Below are positions 35,016-44,097 of a DNA stretch of 64,000 bases, in pieces; positions within the stretch are counted from its first letter, which is position 1, and each line of letters opens with the position of its first letter. The notes under the pieces are model-generated. The model was not told where the DNA came from. It was given only the letters and a program-made list of their open reading frames with translations, and did not search any database. Both the position numbers and the translations under genes were made by a program. This stretch comes from an uncultured Bacteroidota bacterium (GTDB lineage Bacteria > Bacteroidota > Bacteroidia > Bacteroidales > WCHB1-69): NCBI GenBank assembly GCA_902796805.1, contig CADBQG010000028.1:1-64000 (forward strand), given 5' to 3'.

Positions 35016-36099
35016 TCAGTGGAACTGCATGAGGTACGCCTTGATGAAGTCGTCGATGTCTCCGTCCATGACGGCATTCACATTCCCTACCTCGTATTGC
35101 GTGCGCAGGTCTTTCACGAGCTTGTACGGCTGCATCACATAACTCCTGATCTGGCTGCCCCACTCTATCCTCTTCTTGGTGTTCTCGATTTGCGAAATCT
35201 TCTCCCGCTTCTTCTCGAGTTCGATCTGATATAGCTGAGACTTGAGCATCTGCATCGCCTTCTCGCGGTTCTGGAGCTGAGAGCGCGTAACCTGGCACTC
35301 TATTATGATGCCTGTCGGGTGGTGGTGAAGGCGCACCGCGGTCTCCACCTTGTTCACATTCTGGCCTCCAGGGCCGCTGCTCCTGTAGGTGTCCCAGGAT
35401 ATGTCGGCGGGATTCACGTCAATCACTATGTCGTCGTTGATTACAGGGTACGCGAACACCGACGCGAACGACGTGTGCCGGCGGTTTGCGGAGTCGAATG
35501 GCGAAAGCCTTACAAGCCTGTGCACGCCGTTCTCGCTCTTGAGGAAACCGTACGCGTACTGTCCGTCGATTTCGAGGGATGCCGACTTTATACCGGCCAC
35601 GTCGCCTTCCTGCCTGTCGAGCAGTTTCACGGAAAACTGGTGACGTTCGGCCCAACGTGTGTACATGCGAAGCAGCATCTCTGCCCAGTCGCAACTTTCG
35701 GTGCCGCCGGCCCCGGAGTTGATGTTGAGGATCACGCTGAGCGAGTCCTCCTCGTCGCGCATCATGTTCTTGAACTCGAGGTTCTCGACGCAATTCAGTG
35801 TCCTGGCGTATGCCTCGTCAACCTCTGCCTCGGTGGCGTCGCCAGTGGAGAAGAACTCAGCCACAACGGCAAGTTCGTCGCTCGCCTCAACCGCCTTGTA
35901 ATAGTCCGACACCCACGCCTTTATTGAACTTATCTCCTTGAGAAGCCTCTCGGCCTCCTTGGGGTCGTCCCAAAAACCGTCCTTCTGCGATATTAATTCC
36001 TTCTCCTTGATTTCCTGTTCCTTCGAATCGACGTCAAAGATACCTCCTTAGCTCACCGAGCCTCGTTTGAACATCTTTTATCTGGTCTGATGTTGTCAT
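35016..36099 (-). CDS. prfB: peptide chain release factor 2, with programmed +1 frameshift
   Basis: About 360 residues in two frames. The first begins at 36099 ([21 protein letters not shown]) and meets an in-frame TGA at 36036-36034. A +1 shift there continues into [14 protein letters not shown] and then the long frame. The site has all the classical parts: AGGAGG (36048-36043), then TAT CTT TGA C, so low RF2 slows termination and favours the shift. The rest has the SPF anticodon-like motif ([16 protein letters not shown]) for UGA/UAA reading and the catalytic GGQ ([18 protein letters not shown]). The internal stop is autoregulation, not damage. Confidence 0.96.
36034..36048 (-). promoter_or_regulatory. 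prfB recoding site
   Basis: Minus strand AGGAGG-TAT-CTT-TGA, followed by C. The Shine-Dalgarno-like AGGAGG is three bases before the CTT P-site codon, the spacing that drives +1 slippage in RF2 genes. It is one of few strong Shine-Dalgarno-like sequences in the window. Confidence 0.93.
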
Positions 36100-36124
36100 A
36101 ATTATACTATTGTTTTTATTTTGA

Positions 36125-38560
36125 TTATTTTTGAATCTTTCTGCTCTTGAAATTCATATACAGCCTGAACAGCAGCGGCTGAAGCGTGTATGTAATCATG
36201 ACTGTCGACACCATGCCTATCAGCGTGCATACACCTATGGACTTCAGAGCCGGGTGTGTCGCGAACAGCATGGAGAGCACCACCACTACAAGTATCAACG
36301 CCGAGAAGAATACCGCCACCTTGTGGTACTCGAGGAGATTCCCGCCGTCATCGCCGTGCTCAGACATCAGCCCTTGCATGACGAATATGCTGTAGTCCAC
36401 GCCGATACCGAATATGAATGTGGAAATCACTATGTTGATGAGGTTGAAAGGCAGTCCGAAAATCGCCATCCAGCCCTGCACAACATACCAGCTCAAGAAC
36501 ATGGGCATGAAAGCGATTATTGCGATAATCACGCTCCTGAACGACAGCAGCAGCACAATAAACACAAATATCGACGAGATAAGCAGCGTGGTGCTGAAAT
36601 CATCGCGTATCATCGTTATTATGTTGCCGGTATAGTAGAACGGATCAACCACGACGGCATGGGGAAGGTTCGCCACATAGTCGTCAACGCTTGCCTTATT
36701 GTCTTCGTTCATCTGCACAGAGTTGAAAATCAGATATTTCCCATCGCTTTTTTCGATAAAATTGCACAACAGACCGTCGGGAATCGCACCTGACTCGTAG
36801 AGGTTGCCTGGCTGGTAGTCTGCGGACACCATGGCTTCAAACGGGTCGAAAACATCAGGCGGAAGTTGCTCTCTTACGGCAGCCTCCTTCACTGCACGCA
36901 CTGCTTCCGAAACCTTTTCTTCAGTCCAGTAGGCCTTCCAGGCGGAGATGCGCTCTTCCTGCACATTCTCGGAACGGAACAGCAAGGAAACCGTAGGGAC
37001 GAATTTCATGACGTCGCCTGTACCTTTCAGCGAGTCCAGCTTACGCGAAAGCCTGTCGTTGGCGTCTAAGGCCACGTCGAGGTCGGGAGACACAACTGCA
37101 TAGTACCGCTGGAGGTGGCCAGCATCGTGCTTCTGAGTGTACAGATTCTCCGACTTGTGCAGTTCGTCGCTCTCGTAGCCGATGTGCTTGAGGTTGTTGT
37201 CGAACTGCACCCTGTGAGTGAACGCTATTCCCACCACGATCACTACGAGCAGGAAAGCTATGAGGAACTTGTTGCGGTCGTAAGGATAGTTGTTGAGCTG
37301 CGAAATATGCCTGAATATCTTCTCGTCGCGGTTGTTCTCGCTTTCCCTGAGGAAGTGCGGCAGGAAGAAAAGCGCAAAGAAGGTGCTGCCTAACAGCGTG
37401 AAAGTTGCAAAAAGCCCGAAATCGTGAAGCAACTCGCTCTTGGTGAAAAGAAGTCCCAGAAACGCCCCGATAGTGGTTATGCACCCGAGAATGACAGGAC
37501 GCGACTCCTCGAGGAGCATCTGCTCTATGTTTGAGACAAAGTTCTGATGTATTATGACGTGCAGGCAGTAGCTCACCGCGACGCCGAGGATGACGGTGCC
37601 AATGCCCAAAGCCATCAGCGACATGCCACCCTTGATCCAGTACATGCAGGCTAACGCGAAGAACGTCCCGTATGCCACAGGCAGAATGGTCTGCCCAACA
37701 ACACGCACATTCTTGAAGGATATGCAAAGTATGAAGAGTATGATCAGCAGGGATATGCCGATGGTAAGTGCTATGTCGCGCTTCATCACGGTGGAGTTGC
37801 CCGCCGCGCGCACAGGGGCGCCGTGCATCAGAAACTCAACATCTGGATACGACTGCGATAACTTGTCCATGTCGGCAAGAATGCGGTCAATCAGTTCTTT
37901 TCCCGCCGATGAGTTGAACGACTGGAAAGACGGTGATACGAATATCATGGCCACAGTGCTGTCCTGCGAGAAGAGATGTCCGTCAACAAGGGTGAAGCCC
38001 ATGCCTTCCGACATGTCGGGAAGGAGCAGCGAACGCAAGTTGAGCGGGTCTGATGCCACCATCTGGGTCATCACGCCGGTCTCATCCTCCATGATAATCT
38101 CTCGGTTTCTGCGCATTGTTTCGCCGACGTTAGCCACAGCCTCATCGAACTTGGTATAGAGCGACGTGTCGACAAAGGCCGGCAGATGCTCCAGCGCGAA
38201 GTCCAAGGCGGCAAGCATGTCGTCGCCTTCAATGCGATAGAGCGTGTTGGCTATGTCGGAAGTGTCGGCAAGCACAGAGTCCATCAGCTCGTCGGCGCAG
38301 GCTATAAGCACTTCGGGGGCGGCACCGGTGAGCTGGATGAATATCTTGTCCTTCACCTTGATATTGCCGAACACTATGCCGCTCTCCGCCTTCTTGTTCT
38401 TCGGAAGAAGAGCGGTCATGTCCTCCACGAAACTCACCTTCAAACCGTAAAACACAAACAGGGCGCTGCTTAAAACAAGCAGCAGATACAAAAGATACTT
38501 CCTCTCCTTGAAAAAACGGTACAACTTGACAAAAACCATGTCTCTTATATTATCTTTCAA
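36125..38560 (-). CDS. RND/MMPL-family exporter
   Basis: 811 residues with two repeats, each a helix, a periplasmic domain of ~200 residues, and five to six helices, as in MMPL/HpnN-like proteins. Helix 1 is at ~18-36 and the two helix bundles at ~235-400 and ~660-800. Segments such as ILGVAVSYCLHVIIHQNF and FIFGIGVDYSIFVMQGLM are the sterol-sensing-like centre helices. Such proteins often move lipids from the inner to the outer membrane; the cargo here is unknown. It is followed upstream (on the minus strand) by a sugar transferase and GWxTD gene. Confidence 0.88.
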   Translation of the reverse strand: MKDNIRDMVFVKLYRFFKERKYLLYLLLVLSSALFVFYGLKVSFVEDMTALLPKNKKAESGIVFGNIKVKDKIFIQLTGAAPEVLIACADELMDSVLADTSDIANTLYRIEGDDMLAALDFALEHLPAFVDTSLYTKFDEAVANVGETMRRNREIIMEDETGVMTQMVASDPLNLRSLLLPDMSEGMGFTLVDGHLFSQDSTVAMIFVSPSFQSFNSSAGKELIDRILADMDKLSQSYPDVEFLMHGAPVRAAGNSTVMKRDIALTIGISLLIILFILCISFKNVRVVGQTILPVAYGTFFALACMYWIKGGMSLMALGIGTVILGVAVSYCLHVIIHQNFVSNIEQMLLEESRPVILGCITTIGAFLGLLFTKSELLHDFGLFATFTLLGSTFFALFFLPHFLRESENNRDEKIFRHISQLNNYPYDRNKFLIAFLLVVIVVGIAFTHRVQFDNNLKHIGYESDELHKSENLYTQKHDAGHLQRYYAVVSPDLDVALDANDRLSRKLDSLKGTGDVMKFVPTVSLLFRSENVQEERISAWKAYWTEEKVSEAVRAVKEAAVREQLPPDVFDPFEAMVSADYQPGNLYESGAIPDGLLCNFIEKSDGKYLIFNSVQMNEDNKASVDDYVANLPHAVVVDPFYYTGNIITMIRDDFSTTLLISSIFVFIVLLLSFRSVIIAIIAFMPMFLSWYVVQGWMAIFGLPFNLINIVISTFIFGIGVDYSIFVMQGLMSEHGDDGGNLLEYHKVAVFFSALILVVVVLSMLFATHPALKSIGVCTLIGMVSTVMITYTLQPLLFRLYMNFKSRKIQK

Positions 38561-38571
38561 AAATTCTTATA

Positions 38572-39162
38572 TTACTTTCTAAAAACAGCCGAGATTGTCA
38601 TGAATATTATTCTCAAATCCTCTTTCATGGATATTTTCTCGATATATTCGATATTCAACCTGAGTTTGTCCGGCATAATGACATTTATATACGTCTGCTC
38701 GGAATCATCCGATTTTGCAAGAATCTCGTTTTCATCAACATATTTTATCGAGGCGTAGTCGGTGAGTCCGGGGCGCACGGAGAGAACCTTCATCTGTTCC
38801 GGTGAATACATATCAACATATTTTCGCACTTCAGGGCGCGGGCCCACAACGCTCATGTCGCCGGCAAGTATGTTCAAAAACTGCGGGAACTCATCGATTT
38901 TGTACTTTCTCAGGAAGCGTCCCACACGCGTTATCCGCGGGTCTCGGCCGCCAACAGTGAGCAGCCCCGACTTGTCTGCGTCGGTCCGCATAGTGCGGAA
39001 CTTGAGGAGACGGAAGTCAGTGTTTCCACGCCCTACCCTGTTCTGCACATAGAAGACGCCGCCGGGCGAGTCGGCCACAATAATCGCCGCCACAATCAGT
39101 GCGAACGGGAAACCGATTACCAGCACAACGAGGGACACCACTATGTCGAAGAGTCGCTTCAT
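38572..39162 (-). CDS. undecaprenyl-phosphate sugar-phosphate transferase
   Basis: 196 residues, the short monotopic form of the bacterial sugar transferase (PglC/WcaJ catalytic domain) family. MKRLFDIVVSLVVLVIGFPFALI is the N-terminal membrane hairpin. FRTMRTDADKSG, the KIDEFPQFLNILAGDMSVVGPRP block with the Asp-Glu catalytic pair, and VRPGLTDYASIKY are all present. It starts lipid-linked glycan assembly by moving a sugar-phosphate from a UDP-sugar to undecaprenyl phosphate. It is isolated from other glycosyltransferases; the donor sugar is not deducible. It lies 5 bases after the GWxTD gene. Confidence 0.93.
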   Translation of the reverse strand: MKRLFDIVVSLVVLVIGFPFALIVAAIIVADSPGGVFYVQNRVGRGNTDFRLLKFRTMRTDADKSGLLTVGGRDPRITRVGRFLRKYKIDEFPQFLNILAGDMSVVGPRPEVRKYVDMYSPEQMKVLSVRPGLTDYASIKYVDENEILAKSDDSEQTYINVIMPDKLRLNIEYIEKISMKEDLRIIFMTISAVFRK

Positions 39163-39167
39163 CCGTG

Positions 39168-40631
39168 TCAGTGGAAACGGAAATATTCGTCCATGTCGTT
39201 GCCCCAGTAGTCAACGGGGTTCGTCTCGTAAATATCCTGCTGGCTCTGTATCTTGCGCACAAGGTTCATCTTCCAGTTGGGGTTGTTCAGCTCGCCGTAG
39301 AGATTAGAGTGGAGAAGCTCGTAGTCGCGCCCCGTGAGCACTGGGTCGTAGAATATGAACTTCACGTTCGACTGCCCCTCGAGATAGTAGTAGTGCCAAA
39401 TCTCATAAGGCAGCGTTACCGGGTCTGACGGCACCTCGTTGATTTCGTTCGGCTGGCCGTACTGGAGATAAATGCGGCCGCGGTCGGTGAGATAGCCCTT
39501 CACCTGACGGCTTCCGAAACGGTCCTGCACGTAGTCTACACGCGCCTTGTATTTTTTCCAAGCCTCCTCTGGATTCGACGGGTTGCGCTTCTTCCAGAAA
39601 CTGTAGAAATAACTCTGCAGCTGCTCCGTGGAAACCTTCTTAAGGTTGTTTTCATAGAAGTCGCGCTCAATATGAGTGCTGATCGGGAAGAGCGATTTCA
39701 CGTTCTCCACAAGCTCCTTGTGGTTAGTGTCGGCCTCCACAAAAGTGCCTTTCACCGACGACACACTGTATTCCTCGAGATTCAGTTTGACAGAAGGGTT
39801 GCTTTTTTGGAAGAACACTTTCTCTGAATGTATCATGCTGTCGCGGGAGTCGAAGAGATCGACCACAGCGAAATAGTTGCCAGAAGGCAGGTTGAAGACG
39901 TTGAACTCATTGATGAAAAGAACCACGTCGTCGGAGGGTGCCTGCAGGCTGAGCACGTTGTTGGGATTCACAACCAACCTCGACTCGGCACTCTGAATAT
40001 AACAGTCGGCCTTGATCTTCTGGCTTCCGAGCAGACGGCGCGTGTTGTACACCTCCAACGCGAATGGGAGCGTGTACTGCGACTCCGGGACGAAGTTGGA
40101 ATAGAGCGGCGGCAGTTCGTAACCGTACTTCTCAAACAGCCCCTTGCCGTCGGCGGCAGTGAGCGACCTGAAGAGCGACAACTTGGATGTGGAGACAGCG
40201 TCTTCAGGGAAGTTTATCGCTATCTTGTCGATATACGAAAGAGTGTCTCCATTACCGTGGAGGTCGATGAGGTAGAAATAGAGGAAGAAGTCGCCCTGCG
40301 GCATAGGCACGTTCTGGATGTCGGCGAAATCGGGCTTCGAGAGCCGTGCCGTATCCTCGAAGCTGTCGCTGTTGAGGATATAGTGCAGCTGCTTCACGAG
40401 GGTGTCGTCGCGCATCATGTCAACCTGTATCTCCACATCCGCCCTGAAACGTCCGTCGGCGGCAGGGGCGTAGTTCACGGTCCTGCCGCCGATGATGAAC
40501 GTAAACTCAATGTAAGGCTGCATCGTGTTCGTGCAGTAGGCCTTGTGTGAGATGAACGCCTTCATCCCCTGGGCGCCGGCCGTGGCTGCCAAGAGAAAGA
40601 ATGTCGCAAATAAAAGTATCGTTTTTTTCAT
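39168..40631 (-). CDS. GWxTD domain-containing secreted protein
   Basis: 487 residues. A signal peptide (residues 1-20, FATFFLLAATAGAQG) is followed by beta-rich domains and a C-terminal GWxTD domain of ~120 residues (YVQDRFGSRQVKGYLTDRGR, IYLQYGQPNEI, YEIWHYYYLEGQSNVKFIFYD). The signature here is GYLTD rather than GWxTD. The family is typical of Bacteroidota and has no established function that I know of. It is transcribed with the sugar transferase and exporter that follow, so an envelope role is likely. Confidence 0.88.
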   Translation of the reverse strand: MKKTILLFATFFLLAATAGAQGMKAFISHKAYCTNTMQPYIEFTFIIGGRTVNYAPAADGRFRADVEIQVDMMRDDTLVKQLHYILNSDSFEDTARLSKPDFADIQNVPMPQGDFFLYFYLIDLHGNGDTLSYIDKIAINFPEDAVSTSKLSLFRSLTAADGKGLFEKYGYELPPLYSNFVPESQYTLPFALEVYNTRRLLGSQKIKADCYIQSAESRLVVNPNNVLSLQAPSDDVVLFINEFNVFNLPSGNYFAVVDLFDSRDSMIHSEKVFFQKSNPSVKLNLEEYSVSSVKGTFVEADTNHKELVENVKSLFPISTHIERDFYENNLKKVSTEQLQSYFYSFWKKRNPSNPEEAWKKYKARVDYVQDRFGSRQVKGYLTDRGRIYLQYGQPNEINEVPSDPVTLPYEIWHYYYLEGQSNVKFIFYDPVLTGRDYELLHSNLYGELNNPNWKMNLVRKIQSQQDIYETNPVDYWGNDMDEYFRFH

Positions 40632-40683
40632 GCTGTTGCTTGTATTATGATCATACGGCAGCCACCTCAGCCGCCGTGAAACA

Positions 40684-42198
40684 TTATCGCATCTTCTTAA
40701 GCAGCTCGCCGGTCAGTTCGGAGACCGGAAGGCGGTACTGTGCCATCGTGTCGCGCTCGCGCACGGTCACCGTGCCATCCTCGCGTGTCTGGTTGTCGAC
40801 GGTGATGCAGAAAGGCGTTCCTATCGCGTCCTGGCGGCGGTAGCGCCGGCCGATGGCGTCCTTCTCGTCGTATTGAACCATGAAGTCTTTCTTGAGCGTG
40901 TCGAAGATTTCCCGGCCAATCTCGGGAAGGCCGTCTTTCTTCACGAGCGGAAGCACCGCGGCCTTGAATGGCGCGAGCTTCGCGGGCAGTCGCAAAACAG
41001 TACGCGTGGAGCCGTCCTCAAGAGTCTCCTCGCAATATGCGTGGCTGAACACGGCAAGGAACATGCGGTCAACGCCGATGGAGGTTTCAACGACGTAAGG
41101 CACATAGCTCTCGTTGCTCTCCGCGTCGAAGTAGCGAAGCTTCTTGCCCGAATACTGCTCGTGCTGCGAAAGGTCGAAGTCGGTGCGCGAATGTATGCCC
41201 TCGAGTTCCTTGAAGCCGAACGGGAACTTGAACTCGATGTCGGATGCTGCATTGGCGTAGTGGGCGAGCTTCTCATGGTCGTGGAAGCGGTAGTTCTCGG
41301 CTGGAATTCCGAGGTCGGTGTGCCACTGAAGGCGTGTCTGCTTCCAGTAGTCGAACCACTTGAGCTCTTCGCCGGGCTTCACGAAGAACTGCATCTCCAT
41401 CTGCTCGAACTCCCTCATCCTGAAGATGAACTGACGGGCCACGATCTCGTTCCTGAAGGCCTTGCCTATCTGGGCGATGCCGAAGGGCAGCTTCATGCGC
41501 CCTGTCTTGTAGATGTTGAGGAAGTTCACGAAGATGCCCTGGGCTGTCTCCGGACGCAGGTATATGGTGTCGGCGCCGTCGGCCACGGATCCGAGCTTCG
41601 TGGCAAACATGAGGTTGAACTGGCGCACATCTGTCCAGTTGCGGGTTCCGGAAATCGGGCACGCGATGCCGAGCTCCTCTATGAGGGCCTTAAGCCCTGC
41701 AAGGTCGTTGTTGTTCATCATCTCGGCAAAACGGGTGCGTATGTCCTCAACCTGCATCTGGTACTGCATCACCCGGGTGTTGGTCTGGCGGTAAAGCACC
41801 TCGTCGAAATTGTTGAAACGCTTCCTGGCCTTCTCTATCTCCTTGTCGATCTTGTCCTCTATCTTCTGGATGTGGTCCTCTATCAACACGTCGGCGCGGT
41901 AACGCTTCTTAGAGTCCTTGTTGTCGATGAGCGGGTCGTTGAAAGCGTCCACATGTCCGGAGGCTTTCCAGATGGTGGGGTGCATGAAGATTGCACTGTC
42001 AAGCCCCACGATGTTGTCGTGGTACTGCACCATCGACTTCCACCAGTACTGCTTGATGTTGTTCTTGAGTTCCACGCCGTTCTGCCCGTAGTCATACACG
42101 GCGCTCAGGCCGTCGTATATTTCGCTTGAAGGGAAAATGTAGCCATATTCCTTGGCATGTGCTATTATCTGTTTGAAAAGGTCTTCGTTGTTTGCCAT
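40684..42198 (-). CDS. glyS: glycyl-tRNA synthetase (class II, alpha-2 type)
   Basis: 504 residues. It charges tRNA-Gly with glycine. This is the single-chain eukaryote-like type: YGYIFPSSEIYDGLSAVYDYG at the start, AIFMHPTIWKASGHVDAF, the motif 2 region GKAFRNEIVARQFIFRMREFEQMEMQFFV, and motif 3 GVDRMFLAVF. The C-terminal anticodon-binding domain includes PLVKKDGLPEIGREIFDTL. It appears intact and lies 15 bases after the PorT-like gene's start side. Confidence 0.97.
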   Translation of the reverse strand: MANNEDLFKQIIAHAKEYGYIFPSSEIYDGLSAVYDYGQNGVELKNNIKQYWWKSMVQYHDNIVGLDSAIFMHPTIWKASGHVDAFNDPLIDNKDSKKRYRADVLIEDHIQKIEDKIDKEIEKARKRFNNFDEVLYRQTNTRVMQYQMQVEDIRTRFAEMMNNNDLAGLKALIEELGIACPISGTRNWTDVRQFNLMFATKLGSVADGADTIYLRPETAQGIFVNFLNIYKTGRMKLPFGIAQIGKAFRNEIVARQFIFRMREFEQMEMQFFVKPGEELKWFDYWKQTRLQWHTDLGIPAENYRFHDHEKLAHYANAASDIEFKFPFGFKELEGIHSRTDFDLSQHEQYSGKKLRYFDAESNESYVPYVVETSIGVDRMFLAVFSHAYCEETLEDGSTRTVLRLPAKLAPFKAAVLPLVKKDGLPEIGREIFDTLKKDFMVQYDEKDAIGRRYRRQDAIGTPFCITVDNQTREDGTVTVRERDTMAQYRLPVSELTGELLKKMR

Positions 42199-42213
42199 AT
42201 TACACTTGTGTTT

Positions 42214-42939
42214 TTATTCGAAAATGAAAGAAATCTGCATCACCTGCGACCTCAAAGATGTCACGCTGGTGGCGTACATGTTGTTCTCATGGTAGAGCAT
42301 GTCAACAAGTCCGAACGACATCTTGAACTCCGTGGTGAACTTGAAGTACGTGCAGTAGAAGTCGAGGCCCACGCCAACCTGCGCCTGGAAGTCGTGAGGG
42401 TTGAGCTTGAGGACTATTTCGTCGCTGTTCATGTTCTTCTTCTTCTTGGCCGAGATCATGTCGAAGCTGTACTGGCCGCCCGCGACAACGTAGGCCCTGA
42501 TGTTGTTCAGCATCCTCGACGACTTGTACTTGAAGAGTATCGGCAGGTCAAGGTACACCGACTCGGCGTTTTTCTGGTACACGAGCTCGTTGCCTGTGGC
42601 GTGGCGGATTGTGTAGTTCACGTAGCGGTCGCCGAACGAGAGCCCGGGTATGAACCTGAGGTCGAAGTATTTGCCAAGGCGCAGGTTGGTGACTATGCCG
42701 AGGCTGAAGCCGCTGAGCGACTGCGTGTTTATCGTCATCAGCGAGTCATAGGCCGCGAGATCCGGCTCCGAGGCTATCTTGTAGTTGAACTGGTTGTAGC
42801 CGAGCATAAAGCCGAAATGGAACAGCTGCTTGTCATACTTGAGGAGGTTCGGCACTCCGAACACGCCGCCCTGACCCAAAGCCGCCGTTGAAATGCCGCA
42901 CGCGACGGCAAGGAGGATGATTTTCCTTTTAACGTTCAT
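42214..42939 (-). CDS. porT: PorT-like T9SS outer-membrane beta-barrel protein
   Basis: 241 residues with a signal peptide (residues 1-22, LAVACGISTAALG). The body is an eight-strand barrel: LLKYDKQLFHFGFMLGYNQ, GFSLGIVTNLRLGKYFDLRFIPGLSFGDR and DLPILFKYKSSRM are the usual PorT/SprT blocks, ending with the aromatic SLRSQVMQISFIFE. PorT is needed for the type IX secretion system in Porphyromonas and Flavobacterium. The two CHU_C-domain proteins in this window are expected clients of that system. The other T9SS genes are elsewhere. Confidence 0.8.
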   Translation of the reverse strand: MNVKRKIILLAVACGISTAALGQGGVFGVPNLLKYDKQLFHFGFMLGYNQFNYKIASEPDLAAYDSLMTINTQSLSGFSLGIVTNLRLGKYFDLRFIPGLSFGDRYVNYTIRHATGNELVYQKNAESVYLDLPILFKYKSSRMLNNIRAYVVAGGQYSFDMISAKKKKNMNSDEIVLKLNPHDFQAQVGVGLDFYCTYFKFTTEFKMSFGLVDMLYHENNMYATSVTSLRSQVMQISFIFE

Positions 42940-43014
42940 GCTGAAATCCTTTTGTCATTTATTAACGAGATTGCAAGGTTGTTAGTATATCGGATTATCA
43001 GTATTGGGAGAATA

Positions 43015-44034
43015 CTACTTCTCGGGCGCAGTGTCGCTGTTCTTCTGAAATTCAGACTTGAGCTGCGAGGCGCTTATCGGCACCACGCCTACATATTCGC
43101 AAACAAGACCGCCTGCGAGGTTCGAGGCGAGGCATGTCTCCTCCACGGTGTGTCCCTTGAGGAGGAAGAGCGTGGAGACGGATATCACGGTGTCGCCCGC
43201 GCCCGACACGTCGCTCACCCTGCGGTGGAACGCCGGCTGGTGGAAGAAGCTGTCGTTTGTGCGGTCGTAGAAGGCGATGCCCTTCGACGACATCGTTATC
43301 ATGACCCTGTCGATCTGCTGGGTGTTTGAGAACTTCTTCGCGAGGTCGTGGATCTCGTCGAGAGTGAGCTCTGCGTTGTCTTCCACGTGCAGCCCTCTGG
43401 AAAGCTCCTTCATATTGGGCTTGAAGAGGTTCACGCCCTTGTAGTTGTTGAAGTTCTTCTCCTTGGGATCCACAGCGATAAAGATGTTCTTCCTCTTCGC
43501 GAATGATATTATCTCAGATATCAAGTCCTTCGAGAAGATACCCTTGTCGTAGTCCTCGAAGATTATAGCGTCGATGTTGTTGTGGTCTATTATCTGCTCC
43601 ACGGTAGTGAGGAACTGGCGCTTCTCGCGCTCCTTGAGCTGCTGGATTTTCTCATCGTCGACTCGCGCTATGTGGGCGTTGTTGCCTATTATGCGGTACT
43701 TTATGGTGGTGCGGCGACCGTACATCGGCACAATGGCGTCGGAGGTCAGGTCGCAGTCCTCCATGAGGTTGTAGAAGACCTTGGCCTTGGAGTCGCTGCC
43801 TATCACTGAGCAGAGTATGGGGTCGGCGCCGAGCGACTTGAGGTTTAGCGCCACGTTGGCGGCGCCGCCGAGACGGTAGCTGCGGCTCTGCACGTTGACT
43901 ATCGGAACGGGCGCCTCCGGACTTATCCTCGTAACCTTGCCTGTGAGGTAGCAGTCGATCATGACATCGCCTATAACCAGGATTTTGGTGTTCTTGAACT
44001 CTTCAAAAATGCCATCTACTTTTTCGGTATCCAT
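43015..44034 (-). CDS. rfaE1: D-glycero-D-manno-heptose-7-phosphate kinase (PfkB family)
   Basis: 339 residues from the ATG at 44034 (MDTEKVDGIFEEFKNTKILVIGDVMID); the 44088 start would lie upstream of the -7 element at 44053-44060. This is the kinase half of HldE only: GKVTRISPEAPVPIVNV, RLGGAANVALNLKSLGADP and the PfkB signature VSDVSGAGDTVISVSTLFLLKG with the catalytic Asp. It phosphorylates heptose 7-phosphate at C1 for ADP-heptose in LPS. The nucleotidyltransferase half is not fused and not in the window. It is monocistronic. Confidence 0.92.
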   Translation of the reverse strand: MDTEKVDGIFEEFKNTKILVIGDVMIDCYLTGKVTRISPEAPVPIVNVQSRSYRLGGAANVALNLKSLGADPILCSVIGSDSKAKVFYNLMEDCDLTSDAIVPMYGRRTTIKYRIIGNNAHIARVDDEKIQQLKEREKRQFLTTVEQIIDHNNIDAIIFEDYDKGIFSKDLISEIISFAKRKNIFIAVDPKEKNFNNYKGVNLFKPNMKELSRGLHVEDNAELTLDEIHDLAKKFSNTQQIDRVMITMSSKGIAFYDRTNDSFFHQPAFHRRVSDVSGAGDTVISVSTLFLLKGHTVEETCLASNLAGGLVCEYVGVVPISASQLKSEFQKNSDTAPEK

Positions 44035-44052
44035 ATTCAGAAAATTGAAGTG

Positions 44053-44060
44053 CAAAATTA
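44053..44060 (-). promoter_or_regulatory. -7 element for the heptose kinase gene
   Basis: Minus strand TAATTTTG followed by C is an exact TAnnTTTG, 18 bases before the ATG at 44034. This supports the shorter start. Confidence 0.6.
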
Positions 44061-44097
44061 CAAAAAAATAGCATACTGCAAGGCGCAAAATCTATTT

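Noticed and set aside
35913..36099. prfB as a truncated pseudogene
   Set aside because: The in-frame TGA lies in an exact RF2 recoding site, so it is programmed rather than damage.
40873..42129. Long plus-strand open frame antisense to glyS
   Set aside because: It is fully antisense to a well-supported synthetase gene, its composition is that of a reverse-complement shadow, and it has no recognisable domain. The same applies to long antisense frames at 52532-53437 and 51464-52372 over dpp11.
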